Below, in pieces: positions 1 to 12,325 of a DNA stretch of 64,000 nucleotides. Positions within the stretch are counted from its first letter, which is position 1. The number at the start of each line of letters is the position of its first letter. The position numbers and the translations under genes are program-made. This DNA is from Geosiphon pyriformis. Lineage: Eukaryota; Glomeromycota; Glomeromycetes; Archaeosporales; Geosiphonaceae. The DNA lies in contig JAAOMT010000435.1 of the NCBI GenBank assembly GCA_016748015.1, forward strand, positions 1 to 64,000. The letters run 5' to 3'. The notes below the pieces were generated by a model. It was not told the DNA's origin. It saw nothing but the letters and a program-made list of their open reading frames with translations, and made no database searches.

Positions 1-513
1 GCTTACCATTTTTCAATAGATTTAGCGGTCGAAGATATCAAGTAAAACACGGCTTGAAAATTTTTTTATTAAATCTGTAGGTTACGTCATTCTATGATAA
101 GTTTATCCAACTGGTTAACGATTAAACATTCCTAACATACCCGTACTGTCGTTTTATTACCCCATAGAGCTTTATCAAAAATTTGAAAGAAATCTACAAC
201 CTTTCTAATATGATTAAAAATGGGCTGTTTGGTATCGTGTACGCAAGGATATCCATAATTATATCTAAGAAATAAAGGGGGAAAATGTTGAAAAGAATCG
301 TAAAACAAGGGCAAGATTTTAAGAAAGTCTGTTGTATTTAAGAAGCTTCTGGTGTCAGCGAGTTGCGGGAAATAGATAACAAAGATATAGGCCACAACCT
401 TCGAAGTAGCTACTACCATTCTATAACATCCCTTTGTACAATAAGTAAATTTAAAGCCGGAATGGTACGGTGCAACTAAAAATAAATAATACTTATATTG
501 GCAAAGATTGATA
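1..513. other. 3' flank of the DRS1 gene, no gene supported
   Basis: AT-rich flank at the left edge of the window. A 148-codon open frame on the minus strand (132-578) overlaps the end of the helicase gene. It has no recognisable motif, and I do not accept it as a gene. Nothing else can be supported here. Confidence 0.5.
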
Positions 514-3500
514 TTATTTTCTACTTTTTTTTGAACCACCAGAAAATTTTGTACTTCTATTATTTCCCTTGGAACCAAATTTTTTGATACCCCTTTTTCT
601 ACTGCTGCTTTTGTATCTTGTTTCGTTTATAATTCCTTTCTTTGCTGAACTCTTAGCTGGATTCTTTTTTGCCGATCTCGGTTTTTTGATGACAGCTGAT
701 GCGCTTTTTTTAGAAACGTCAGCTAAATCCATATCAAACCTCACTTGAGCTCTTTGCTTGTCCTTGCTCTTGGGCTTTGTCTTTTTATTGTTTCCCAATT
801 TTTGTCCAGATGGTAATTGGGTTATTCGAGTGGGTTTCAGCTCTTTTTTAGCTAACTTAATGCTCTTTATCGTGGCGATCTTATTCGCCGAATCTAGTTG
901 TTCCTGTTCTTGTAATTGTAACCTTCGTTTCTTGGCGCGAGGTAATCCTGCGAATTTGCCATGAGTCATTTTAGGTTTGAGGCTTGCAGACTTTTCCTCT
1001 CCTGCCCCTGTACGTTTTCGTTTTTTGCCATTCTGATCTTGTCCAACATATTTCCCACCTAGGATTTCTTTAGCTTGCTGTTTTTCTTTTTCCGTTTGAA
1101 ACCACGTGCGTGCTGGCCGACTATAGATTTCCTGTTCATGTTTTAGGAGATTTTCGCTTTTGGCTAGTTCTATCTCAACCTGTCGTATTTCTTTCCCTTT
1201 TTTTTCTTCGGCTAGAACCTCATTTACTTGATCACGGATTTCAACTATTTTCCTACGGAATTTAAAGATTACATCCGTGGGAACAATACGCCTTTTGATC
1301 TGTTCTTTGAGGGAGTGCTTAATGATTGTTTTCAAAATTTTGCGATCGGATTCACCGGAAAATGTAACTGAACTAATATAGTAATTCGTATACGAACAAA
1401 TAAGGTTATTGTGTAATTCATATTTGTGAAGAAATGAATAGCAGTATATACCGTCCATTGCGACCAGCTCGAGCTGTTCTACCCACACGATGCAGATAGT
1501 GAGCATAACTTTGTGGCATGTCATAATTTATGACGGTTTGAATCCCTTTAATATCTAAACCACGAGAGGCCAGATCTGTAGCTAAAAGGAAATCCACGTT
1601 TCCATCACGAAATCCTTCTAAGGCTTCCAAACGCTGGTTGATTAAAGAATATTTAAGCAATTTGTGGGAACTGGGGAAATATGCCTGTCATACCTGTTCT
1701 TGTGACAAGTTCCCATGTAACTCGGCGGCTTTCAATCCTATTAGACCAAATATAATTTTCATTTCATGCGCTAAGGCCTTGCTCCTTAAGAATATGATCG
1801 TCTTATTTTTGAAATTACGGTAACATAGGGCAAGCAAAATAGCCTTACGATCCTCTTCGTGATTTTTTCTGATCCTGACGAATTCTTGAGTGAGACGAGC
1901 AGCAAAAGCCTTCGCTGGATCAACCATTAACCTGACAGGTCTGTTTAATGACAATCGGATCAGTTCATCAACATTGTCTGTCATAGTGGCAGAGAACAAT
2001 AATGTCTGTCGAGATTTTGGACAGTTTTTTATGATTTCGTTGAGCTCGGAAGCGAATCCATCCTCCAGCATTCTGAAATTAAGCGCAGACAGATAAGCTA
2101 CACCAATTTCTACCCTGTCAATAAAGTGTTAATTTACTTTAAAATAATAAAAACCTGTCAGCCTCATCTACAACCAATATTTCAATTGTATCTAACGTAA
2201 AAGATGGCGAGTTCCTCACATGATCAATAAGACGACCTGGCGTTGCAATCACGATATCAGGTCGTTGCCGTAATTCAATCTCTTGCACTTTAAGAGATAA
2301 TCCGCCTTTGTAATATAAAATATAAAATTATATTATTTCGATTTGTAAACATTGAACCAATAATAAAACCTACCAACACAAAGGCAAAACGTAGTATCAG
2401 TAAACGATGCCAATCTCATCCCCACACTGTGACATTGAATAGCCAGTTCGCGTGTAGGGGCCAAAATCAAAACACGTACAGCAGGGGTTTGTCTTGGACG
2501 GTATAATAACCTTTCTAAAATGGGTACGATAAATGCGGCGGTTTTTCCAGATCCAGTGATTGCACCACCACATATATCCCTACCCATAAGGGCAATTGGA
2601 ATTGTCTGCACTTGAATTGGAGTCGGTTGGACAAATCCAACCTGACTCAGACCTTTGAGAATTGGGCGAGACAAGTTCATTGACTGGAAGCTATCAGCTA
2701 TAGTGCCAAGTCCAATTTCTGATTGATCAGCAAAATAAGCTTTTTTACGCTTTTTATTGTTAAAATTGAGTTATTATTTTTTGATTTTGTAACATTCTAT
2801 ACCAACAGCCTAATGAGAACCTTGAATACCAACCTCCCTTTGATCTGCGTCATCATCTTGGGTGCTAGTATCATCTTGGTAAATATATTTATATTCATCT
2901 GGATCATCTTCCTGCTCTTCAACACTTTCTGCATCTTCACTATTAGTAATCTCTTCTTCATAGCTATCATCTTTGACTCCACCCCCGAATCCATCGGCTG
3001 CTACTCGTTATTTTGACATTTTAATTATATAAATTGTAGTGAAGTTATGAAATCATATTGATATTCAAAACTTAATTACCAATATCCTCGTCGTCTTGGT
3101 CAAATGAAATTTCTTGATTGAAACTTTTTTCATTCTCCCCTTTTCCAGAATCGAAGGAGGAACCTTCATCATGATCAGAATATGAATACGTTTGATCGCT
3201 ATCACTTGAACTTTGTGAAGCATCATCTTTAAAAAAAATTGCGTCATTAAAGGGTTAGAAATTATTATCATTTCTTTATCTCCTACCATTGTGCTTTTGC
3301 TTGGATGATGAGGCACTGCCATTGGCCTGTTTAATAGAAATCAATGGCTTTTCTGCTGTTTGTAATTTCTTAAAGTCAGCTCTGGAGCTCCGTTTCTTTG
3401 CAATGATTTCATCTATTGATACACGAACCTTCGTGTTTATGAGGAATGGTAGAACATGAAAAAGCAATTAAAACTTAATAAAATATTTATATCCGTGTTT

Positions 3501-4013
3501 CTATTTAATTTTTAGTTTTCTGATTGTTCTTATTAGAAGTGTTAATACTAACTTTCTAAATGGATTATTTTTAATTGAAAGTTGAGATCCAAGAAGGAAT
3601 CAGGTCTAAAGATGACACTTTTTAATTGCAGTGAATCCTCCCACACTTTAAATTGACCAAAAACAAAATAGTTAAAAAATTACCGAATTATTTGGCCTCA
3701 GTGCCGCCCTAGCAGCACTAAAATCCCATGGATGCTTTGATCCAAGTAGTGCCCCTCCACCTTCAACATCAAAAGTAAAGTCTGGGTTGAATGTATCAAC
3801 CTCAGGTTCTGGTTCCTCTTTGCTAGTAATACTTTGGCTTTCCAAAGTCACTTGATTCCTTTTATTAAATGCCACTTTAAGCTTTTTTTCGGATTTTGTT
3901 TTCTTCAAATCGAGCTCAGCTTTAGGCTCTTTATACTTGGTCGAATAGGACTCAACAAGATCAGATGCCCCGTCTTCAGGATCCTCCAAAGTCATTACAA
4001 AGTCGACACCCAT
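514..4013 (-). CDS. DRS1: DRS1/DDX27-type DEAD-box RNA helicase, nine exons
   Basis: Probable nucleolar ATP-dependent RNA helicase for 60S ribosomal subunit assembly. Proposed exons, in transcript order: 3684-4013, 3287-3428, 3080-3226, 2821-2997, 2374-2739, 2155-2305, 1694-2072, 1452-1633, 514-1372. All junctions are GT-AG and in phase, giving about 910 residues; the family is usually 750-800. The first 265 residues are acidic and charged. The Q-motif region ([11 protein letters not shown]) is near residue 282, motif I TGSGKT near 327, PTRELA near 360, TPGR and DEAD in exon 6, SAT near 466, [10 protein letters not shown] near 583 and [11 protein letters not shown] near 612. The C-terminal 285 residues are Lys/Arg-rich and coiled, as in Drs1. 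The [11 protein letters not shown] stretch next to the Q motif and the GRSVTFSGE-like junction after motif VI argue for Drs1 over other DEAD-box families. The start ATG at 4011-4013 gives an open first exon. Confidence 0.93.
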
Positions 4014-4550
4014 AGTTACCGCTTTATAATATGAGCAAAAAGATTATTAGGCTCAACAAAATTTTTGGTTACCATCTATTCACTTAAGATTAAAATCTAA
4101 ATAATCGAATCCCAGTTTCAAAAGCTGCTCATTCAATCCAGTTTCTAATCCTTATTACCATCCAATCCTTAAGTTGAAAGGAAAAATAATCAAATGATGA
4201 AAAGAAAAACCACACAAATATCGATAATTAATTCGATTCTTCTAAACTGCCCAAGTTCAATTATCAAATTGCTTCATCCAAATAGTACCGGAATTAATCG
4301 TTCGCCAGCTTTATATAACAATTATCGTATGAAATACAGATTTTTCAATAACCCAATTTACGAATGTTTTTTCCAAAAAATCAACGAACTTAAATAGCAC
4401 TCAATTAAAATAGTTGAAGCATCAAAAGATCCAATAAACTATATAATTATATCGGAAATGGGAATTTTCCATTTAACCTTGGGAATGGCCCTCTCTTATA
4501 TTTCAAGAATTTTTTGAAGTTCCTAATCAAAAAACAAGCATCCTTAATAA
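4014..4550. other. intergenic region between DRS1 and MIS12
   Basis: About 540 bp between two minus-strand genes. It should hold the MIS12 3' end and the DRS1 promoter and 5' leader. A 67-codon plus-strand frame (4194-4397) has no motif and is taken as chance. I see no clear TATA or repeat element. Confidence 0.5.
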
Positions 4551-5865
4551 TTAATGCATGCCCAAATCTAATGTTAGTATCTTCAAGATAATTGCATTTA
4601 CCTCTAAACTTTCCAATTTGTTTGTTCCCATCAACTCGTCTGATATCGACCTTTTGATCTCTATATCATCCTCGACCTTCACCTCCAGGCAAGTCTCACT
4701 ATTGTTATCGGAAGGATGATTACTTTTGGCACGTTTTTTTGGTATCTTTTCTTCTCCCTCCACTTCAATTTCGCCAACTTCTGAATTTTCTTTCCTTTTT
4801 TTCAATACACGTTCCATCATGATCCCTGTTATCTGTTTGATGAAGATCATACGTTCGTCGGCGGTTTTATCCGTGCCATCGGCAAAACTTGCAAGTTGTT
4901 CATCACTCACTTGATTCCGAAGCAGTTTGATCAAGTTTTTTACAGCGTTGAGCTGATCAGAGACAAGTTTCATTGTATCAGGAATCGGGGAAACTAGGAT
5001 ATGGGGACCAAGAGTAGAAGAGTCGGATAAGAGGTGTAGTTCAACGCAGTAAGACTCAAAGCGATCAGTTACAGGATGTTGAATAGCCACTTTTGTAATT
5101 TTCCGCCAGTACCATAAGAAATGATAGCTGTTCGTGGAATTTTTCATAACGAGCAAGTCTTATATCAGTTATTTTCATCTCCTTTTTGAGCTTATGGTTA
5201 AATGCCTTTGCCTAAGAGAATCCGGTATAATAAATGATTAATCTGGCGTCCACATTTTATTGGATGCAGAACAAATCCCTTGAAAACAAAGATATAAAAC
5301 TATATTACAGTTAACAATTTTTTTCTCATAACTTCCAATTCTTTATCCAATTTTTCCTCGCACGATGGGTCAATATTAAAATTGCAACCCTAATTAGTAA
5401 AAATATCATCCGTCAAATATAGGTAGAGATTCATGTCAATTTACAGAAAAAAGATAGTTCAATTTCAAACCTCTTGATGTGGCAAGATAATAGTTACATC
5501 GGATGGGACAGTGAAAATGTTTTTCAATGTGTACAATTCAAAAATATCGAAATTTTTGTCAACCGCATGTTCGAGTAGCGTCTCCACTTGATGTATACCC
5601 TAAAAGAAGTTAATTCACCAGTTTCAGATATTTCCAATAAAATGGTATTACCAACTAAATAGTCCTCTCTATTGAAAACCATCATATCTCATGCCTGCTC
5701 AGTCTCCTCGCCACCACCAGTAGTTTGCTCCAAGAAAATTTCCAGACTCTGTGCCACCTGATAAATCAGCTCGTTCACCGCGTTTATTACATCGTCAATA
5801 AAAGAGAGCGGCAGGAAACCAAAGTGTTCAGTCATCAGTTCAATATTGCCTGTAGATTCGGCCAT
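4551..5865 (-). CDS. MIS12: Mis12/Mtw1 kinetochore protein, five exons
   Basis: Probable subunit of the Mis12/MIND complex that links centromeric chromatin to the Ndc80 complex. Proposed exons: 5695-5865, 5471-5599, 5333-5389, 5073-5211, 4551-4993, summing to 312 residues in phase. The family signature is at the N-terminus: TEHFGFLPLSFIDDVINAVN, then GIHQVETLLEHAVDKNFDIF in exon 2. Residues about 100-160 form a charged coiled coil, followed by PDTMKLVSDQLNAVKNLIKL. The C-terminus is acidic and basic with a KKR-type cluster. The first intron appears to be GC-AG (CAG|GCATGA...TTTTAG|GGT); no GT donor there keeps the frame. The chosen start is the ATG at 5863-5865; the frame stays open upstream but shows only a GTG at 5931. 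Exon 3-4 boundaries are less certain. Its start faces the FAS1 gene. Confidence 0.88.
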
Positions 5866-6168
5866 CTTAAAACTCTCCAATTCTTGGGGTACTATGATCT
5901 CTTCAGATTTCCTAAAGCTTAAGTGAGACACAAAGGCGAGGAATTCTCTTTTACTTAATATCTTAACAAACTTTATTCTGATAATTTTTATGACAGATAT
6001 GTTATTATCGATCAGCTATGAAATGTTTCGAGTAAAATATATGTGATAACTGCAGTTTTTAAGATTGGTCGTATAGATAATCATCAACCAAATAACTAAA
6101 CATTAATTAATATATATATATATGTATATATAGAGTTAAAGTTCTGATCTCTAGCGTGCAATTTGAAA
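5866..6168. promoter_or_regulatory. divergent promoter region between MIS12 and the FAS1 gene
   Basis: About 300 bp separates two divergent start codons, so both promoters must lie here. It includes a short (TA)n tract near 6108-6132 ending roughly 40 bp before the FAS1 start. I cannot assign factor sites. Confidence 0.55.
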
Positions 6169-8934
6169 ATGATCTCCAAATTCATTCCGAGACTTTGGCT
6201 CAAAGTCTTATTTATTTTATCCCTTATACTATTCCCTACCTTGATTCCCGCTTTTCCGCCCTTTGCAGCCGCTACACAAACTATAATAGACGTGCTTTCT
6301 TCTGATAGTCGATATGGAAACTTATTGCGAGCATTACAGCATACACGTCTTATACGGGAGGTTAACCACTACGAAGCGGCCACCCTTTTTGCCCCCGTTA
6401 ATGAAGCCATAGATGTATGGTGGGATTTAACGAGAGAACAGTTACTTTATCACATTTTATTCGCTGAGCTTAAAGTAGACGAACTTCTAAAAGAAAGGTT
6501 GTTGGACACTCGCCTAAAGAAAGTGGGTCGGCTTGGCAATGGTGAAGAAGATAAAGAACCAAGTCAAAAAGTAAAGGCTTATGAAGAAAAATCTGAAAAG
6601 TTTGTTGGTAACGCCAGAATAATAAAACAGGGTGAAAATACAAGAGCAGCAAATGGTAAGGTATAGGTAATTTAACTTTTTTGGATTAAATCATAATTTG
6701 ATACAGAAAATTCATTACCCTTTAGGCATCGTTCATCCTATTGACGCTGTTTTGACGCTACCGCTTAATATGAGTGAGCTCTTAATTTAGCAGAAAACAT
6801 TCCTTTTTCATTGTAAAATCAATTATTAAATATATTTATCCTCTATCTAGATGCAACCCTACATTCATTGGGAGACGGGTTAAGATTATTCACAGAATAT
6901 CTGGCCAAACAAGGCTTAAGTAAATATCTTGCTGAAAAACCACATCTCACAGTCTTCGCACCAACTGATGATGCTTTTGGGTTGAAATTCAAAATATATG
7001 AAACAAATTATTTTTTGGGAGAATGTGGTGGAGGTTTGAACGATCTAGAAATAGTTTTAAAATATCATGTTCTTGATGGATTGATTTACACCAAAAATAT
7101 GCATAATAACTCCACAGGTATAATTCTATTCATACTTCCTAATCCCTCATTATATAAAAATGTTCACAATTAAAATGACCGGAATATTTTTCAGAACCTA
7201 CTTTACAAGGTGAATTTATAGAAATTCAAATATATCCTGAGTACATTAAAGTTGGAGATGGGAATATTACTCAAACAGACGTTTTAGCTGAGAATGGTAA
7301 TTTCTTTTTCATTGAAATTTTAAGAATGATACAAAAACTAAATCTCATTTCCCGTTTTAGGTGTTGTTCACGTTATTAACCGTGTTTCGGCTCCCTCAGC
7401 ATTACATTTCAATGAGTTGAAATATCTATGTGGTCTTGATGCTACTATATTTGTACATTGGATCCAAAAAGCTGGCCTTGACCATCTAATTCAAGACTCC
7501 AAAGTCCCATACACGATTTTGGCTCCTCGTGACAGTGATTTAAATGAAAATTTTCTGGCCCCCGACAATGAAAAATTTTTAAAATATCATTTTGTGGAAG
7601 GGAAAAGAAATATTGATAGTTTAAGTACTGGATTACTCCTCCCTACTGAACTGAAAACCCGTGCTTTGAAGGGGAACAGGCAGCGCACAAAGGTCACAAA
7701 AAATATCGCTCGAAAGCAAATTCGATTCAATAATGTTTTAGCGATTGGAGATCCAGGTATGAAATATCTCCCTTAAACAATTCATTTCTCTTTTGAATCA
7801 TTTTATCCAGCCTTTTTACACTATTTAACTCAATATATGTTAGTGGAGATTGGTAACTCGATCATTTATGTACTCGAAAGATCGCTTAATCAACCTGGTG
7901 ATTTTGTACAAACTTTTCGTTCCCACCCAAAACTTAAACACTTTGTCAATGCCATTCTTTGGACGGATGCCGATGATATTGCTGAAGCTAAACCTGGAAT
8001 TACTGTTTTTGCGCCAATTGATGAAGCTTTTGAAGAACTTGGGCTAGTGTACAACTATTTCTTGCATCCAACTGGCCAAGATGACTTTTACTCAGTCCTC
8101 AAATTTCATGTTCTTGATGAGATCCTCTATACGGAAAATATTCCCCAAGGAAAATTCCAACACGAGACCGTTGAAGGAACTCCCTTAACAATTGAGCGTC
8201 AAGATGAAAAAATTATACTCACAAGTCAAAATTATTCGTCAACTGTCACTGAGCGCGATCTACTTATCGAAAATGGGGTTGTTCATTTTGTTGACTCTCT
8301 ACGAATACCACCCATCATTCAGATCACCCCGCTTAAAATACTTACAGCGCTAAATGCAGAGAATATGCTGAAAATTTTCAATATCACCAATTTTACATCT
8401 ATACTCGCCCATTCAGAGGAACCTTTCACAATACTTTTACCTCCTGAAGAGGAATTAAACAAATTGAATATTAAACAGCGTGAAAAAGATCCAGATAATC
8501 TTCTACGAATTTTAGGAATGCATGTTATTCCTGGAACTATTGAAGAGCTTCAAGATGGTGAGGCATTTCCAACTCTTCTCGCGAACGATATTAAGATACA
8601 AATCAAGCAGGATCTTTTCACTAGATTATACTATGTGGAAATTCAAGGTGCCTTGAGCTTTGATGAACGTGCAAAAATAATTTCCATAGGCAAAACATCG
8701 AATGGTGGGGCGGTTTTCCAAATAGATAAAGTGTTGATTAGAAATTCATCACAGCATCTCGTGCGTATGGGTTTGATGGTTTTAATTGGGCTTGGCCTCG
8801 GAGGGTTTTTAACAATGGGAGGCAGTGCTGGTTATTGGGGATGGCAGAAATGGAAAAGTTGGGGATATTCACAAATACTTGATGGGGATTCAAACGAAAC
8901 AGCAGGTGAGCAAGGAGAAAATTTAAGAGATTGA
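6169..8934 (+). CDS. multi-domain fasciclin (FAS1) type I membrane protein
   Basis: Probable secretory or vacuolar-type adhesion-like membrane protein. Proposed exons: 6169-6655, 6726-6773, 6851-7117, 7195-7296, 7361-7756, 7844-8934; phases match and give 796 residues. The N-terminus has a basic stretch followed by a hydrophobic signal segment (LKVLFILSLILFPTLIPAF). About five FAS1 repeats follow, each showing the family pattern: a first-half motif (TLFAPVNEA, TVFAPTDDAF, TILAPRDSD, TVFAPIDEAF, TILLPPEEE) and a second-half YH/NGVVH-like motif (KYHVLDG, GVVHVINRV, KFHVLDE, NGVVHFVDSL). Near residue 740 a glycine-rich transmembrane helix (MGLMVLIGLGLGGFL) precedes a short cytoplasmic tail. This layout resembles yeast YLR001C, whose role is poorly known. 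The start is the ATG at 6169, inside a slightly longer frame beginning at a TTG. Confidence 0.88.
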
Positions 8935-10440
8935 GATTCATCGGCGGATGTAACCAAATTAGAGTAGGCTTATGGAAATTCCCCAGACCAAAAATCAAAA
9001 ATTTACCACTTATCAAGCAAAACATTGAGAATATTTGGGTTATTAATTTATTCGTTTTCATAATTTCTAATTATATATTCCACAAACCAATTTTTCGTTA
9101 ATTGATATTTAAGAATAAGAACTATCCTGTTGTATATATATATATATTTGAACTCGAAATTTACATATTTAACTCTAGCTAGTCAAAAGCCAAATTTTTA
9201 AGATTACCTTTTGTTGAGAGTTCTTTCATGTCAATAACATAGAATTTGGGCTTCTTTTTCACCTATGTATTTTTTTTGTCTGTATGAACATGTTACTAAA
9301 TATAAATTTCAAAGTTTTTTTCACGATTCAGAGATATATTTTTTTTAGTGATAAGTGCCTGATTTAAGAAGCCTTTTTGCATATTAAATATATAGAAAAT
9401 TTTGAAATAAAACAAGTTCGTTAATAATTGCTAAAACAGTTAATAAAAATACATATATAATTATTAGTAGAAATTTTTACAAGCAAAAATTCAATATTAT
9501 AGATATAGATTTAAATTATGTTATAAATAAAAAAGCCAAACCATAAATTTGGAATAACTTTAAAAAAAAACATAAATATTTAATTAAATTGATTTTTAAT
9601 GTAAAATTATACAATCTTAAACACAAAATTATTTTAGTTTTGGTTGGTTTAAACAATTGATGAGTTTTAAATTAAATATAAATTTGTTTTTTTACACCAA
9701 AAAATTGTGATAATATAAATATTATGTTTGAATTATACAATACTATATTAAATTTAATTAATAAATTCAAAAAATATTTTATTATTAATTAAATTTTAAA
9801 CAAAAAATTAACATATTTTTATTTATAGCAATAAAATCAGTAAAGTTATCTGCTATTGTTTTAACCAAAAAACTAATATTATTACATATTTTAATTATTA
9901 TAATTATTTATATTTGTGTATTATACAAATCAGAGTATTAATTAAATAATAATATATAATAATTTAATAAAATAATAAGTAATAAATTAAAATAATAATA
10001 TACTAATTAATAATAAAAATTATAAAAATAATTTTATGTTAATTAATAACTTAAATTTTTATTGATAATAGCAATTATTATTTAATTGTCTAACTACTAT
10101 TAATTTATATGTTGTTTTATATAAAAATTTTGTTTTTAAGAATTATAAAACACTAATAATTTTTAATAAAACTAAAAATATAATATTAAAATTAATAAAA
10201 TTTGTACATAATTTTATGATTAATTATAGGTTTTAGATCTGAAATTTCAGTTTTAAATTGAAAAAATTTAAAAAAAACTAATAAAAAAAAACAATAGTAA
10301 ACTGTTTTTTATTTATAATTTGTTAAAAGTTTTATTAAATAATATTATTAAATTATTTAGTTTAAATAAAAATATAAATATATATTATAAATTATGTTTA
10401 TAATATTTTTGTTTTATTATAATATTATTATTATTATTAT
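8935..10440. other. AT-rich intergenic region, no gene
   Basis: Composition shifts sharply after about 9.1 kb to near-pure A/T with scattered short runs. A (TA)n tract lies near 9136-9150. Apart from the repeat-A fragment listed separately, I see no gene. Confidence 0.6.
9890..10080 (-). repeat. LTR family A fragment, reverse orientation
   Basis: Read on the minus strand, this stretch matches the start of the LTRs at 18036 and 21275: an AATTAATAATTAACAT-like opening followed by TTTGTATAATACACAAATAT-like sequence. Heavily decayed and incomplete. Assigned by eye only. Confidence 0.5.
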
Positions 10441-11700
10441 TAAAATAAATATAAAATATAACATAAAAACTTCTTTCTTTTTTTGTTCTAAATTTTCAAA
10501 AAAAAAGTCAAACTTTTTAAAAAAGGTTTTTTTTTGTTTTTTGTTTTTATATTTATTATTTCTTAAGAAATAAATTTTTTTATTGTTAAACTAACTGTTA
10601 TTATAAGTAATACTATTATTAAAAAAAAGTCAATCAAAGTTTTGATATTAAATTTTGTTAATAGAAGTTTGGTTCAAAAACAATAAGCTTTCTTTAACAA
10701 TATAAAGCATTCAAATAATTAAACAAATTTGAGTTTTAATGGATTAAAACATGTTAATCAGTTTGCTAAAATAAATACAAATAATAATACTTTTTTAGTA
10801 ATCTTTTTAAATATTAATACAGATTATAAACCAGATAATAAGGATAAATAATAGTTAGATTTTAAAATAAATACTTTTAAAATCAAGCAGATTAATATTA
10901 ATACTGTAGTTGGTTTACTATTTGGCTTTTTTAGTTATGATATAAATAATAATAAGATTTTTTTTTCTTTTTTTTCTCTGTCTTTTAATTTTTTTAAACA
11001 GAAAATAGATAGAATTCAAAATTGTTAAAACTTAAATAGAAATGACTATTAAGAAATCTTTTGCTTTAAACATTAATTTTTCAGTAGTAAAAGACAAATT
11101 AACAATAGCAAAGACACAAATAATCAGAAAATTATTTTTATTAATCAATGGTTTTAAAAAACTTATTAATCTCTCAAAATTTAAAGAGATTATTAAATTT
11201 ATATTTACATTAAAAAAAAGCTGCATTATTGGTTAAAAAAAAGGTATTAAGATAAATAGCAATCTTAAAAAACAAAAATTCTATTTAATTCAGACTGTAA
11301 TAATCAAAAAAATTTCTATGGATATGTTGAAAAAAATAATTGTTACAGCTTTTTTTGAGTTTGATCAAGTAGTGTTAATTTAATTACAACTTATTAGATT
11401 GTGGCAAAAAGCTATGATAAAATTTGTTAAATCAGATTAAGCTGATCAGTTAGTATTAAGTTAATTATTTTTAATTGGAAAAAATTCAATATATATAGCC
11501 AAAACTATAAGAAATTGTGATGTTTAAATATTAAAAAATTAGTTTAGAATGCTTCTGTTACTTTATTTATAAGAATAACTGCTTATATTCTTAGTGTTTT
11601 ATTAAAAAAAATTAGTAGCAAAACTTATATGATAAATTGTTTATTTAATATTAGTAATAAAGTTTATTATACTATAATTGGTTTTGAATTAGAAGATTTA
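10440..11700 (+). mobile_element. old LINE, 5' part and ORF1 remnant
   Basis: Start of a heavily decayed LINE (LINE-B) that continues after the insertion at 11.7-12.3 kb. The leader near 10465-10530 matches the leader of the better copy near 47240-47310 (AAACTTCTTTCTTT, then TTCTCAAAAAAA-like). Around 11041-11230 the translation KSFALNINFSVVK..IIRKLF aligns with KSFTLNISLDKVV..VVRNLF of the better ORF1. Differences are mostly changes towards A/T, and many stops interrupt the frame. Not functional. Confidence 0.72.
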
Positions 11701-12325
11701 AAATTAATTTTGTTTGTTGGACACTTATGCAGCTGTCTGAGAGTTGCGTTTTGGTCTGTCTCGTTCTTTTTTGTGTGTATCGCAGTTGTTGTCAACTTGC
11801 ATTTTAGATGTGATTGTCAGTATGGCCCTGTGTAAGGACTTTGTTTTTGGCAATTGGTATTGCAAGTCTGTTTTTGTTTACAAAAATCCTAAGATGGCAG
11901 TGGTTAATGTTGTGAATTTTGTATGTGAGTTTTGTCTTACATTTTGTGATAATATTTGGCTGGTCTGTGTGAAACACCGGGCCATTATGGAGAAGAATAA
12001 GCTGATTCTACATGATAGTTCTATTCTTGTTGCTGTTTCTGGTTTTTCTACATGGCTTTCAGCTGGGGTGATTAGGTTGTTGGATGTTGCTAATATACTT
12101 GGCATCGGTTTTGGGTATCGTAAGCATTGTTTGTTTTATGCAGATGTTGGTGACATGGCTTCTGTTCATATAAGTGCATAGTGTTGTTCTAACTAGTCTG
12201 AGTGTCTGGTCATGTGTAGCAAAGACATGATTCGTATCTAGTTTAGATTATTTCAGTGATGTATAGCACTAAGTGGCGTTTGGACTTCACTTATTAAACT
12301 TTAATAAAAAAAAAAAATTAATTTT
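11701..12325 (+). mobile_element. younger 5'-truncated LINE inserted into the older LINE
   Basis: A less decayed LINE 3' end inserted in LINE-B. About 150 codons of the ORF2 C-terminus remain open (about 11744-12181, ending VGDMASVHISA). They are followed by a 3' UTR sharing GTCATGT.TAG.AAAGACATGA and a CACTT.TTAAACTT.AATAAAA end with the LINE at 47-54 kb, and an A-rich tail. It is flanked by an apparent 11-bp target duplication, AAATTAATTTT, at 11701-11711 and 12315-12325. Its base composition is far less AT-rich than its surroundings, which fits a more recent arrival. Confidence 0.8.

Noticed and set aside
132-578. 148-codon minus-strand frame downstream of the helicase
   Set aside because: No motif or signal, overlaps the helicase C-terminus in another frame, and lies in AT-rich 3' flank.
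4194-4397. 67-codon plus-strand frame between DRS1 and MIS12
   Set aside because: Short, no family features, antisense to flanking transcription units.
5866-5931. Upstream extension of MIS12 to a GTG
   Set aside because: GTG is not a usual eukaryotic start; the conserved N-terminus begins just after the ATG at 5865.
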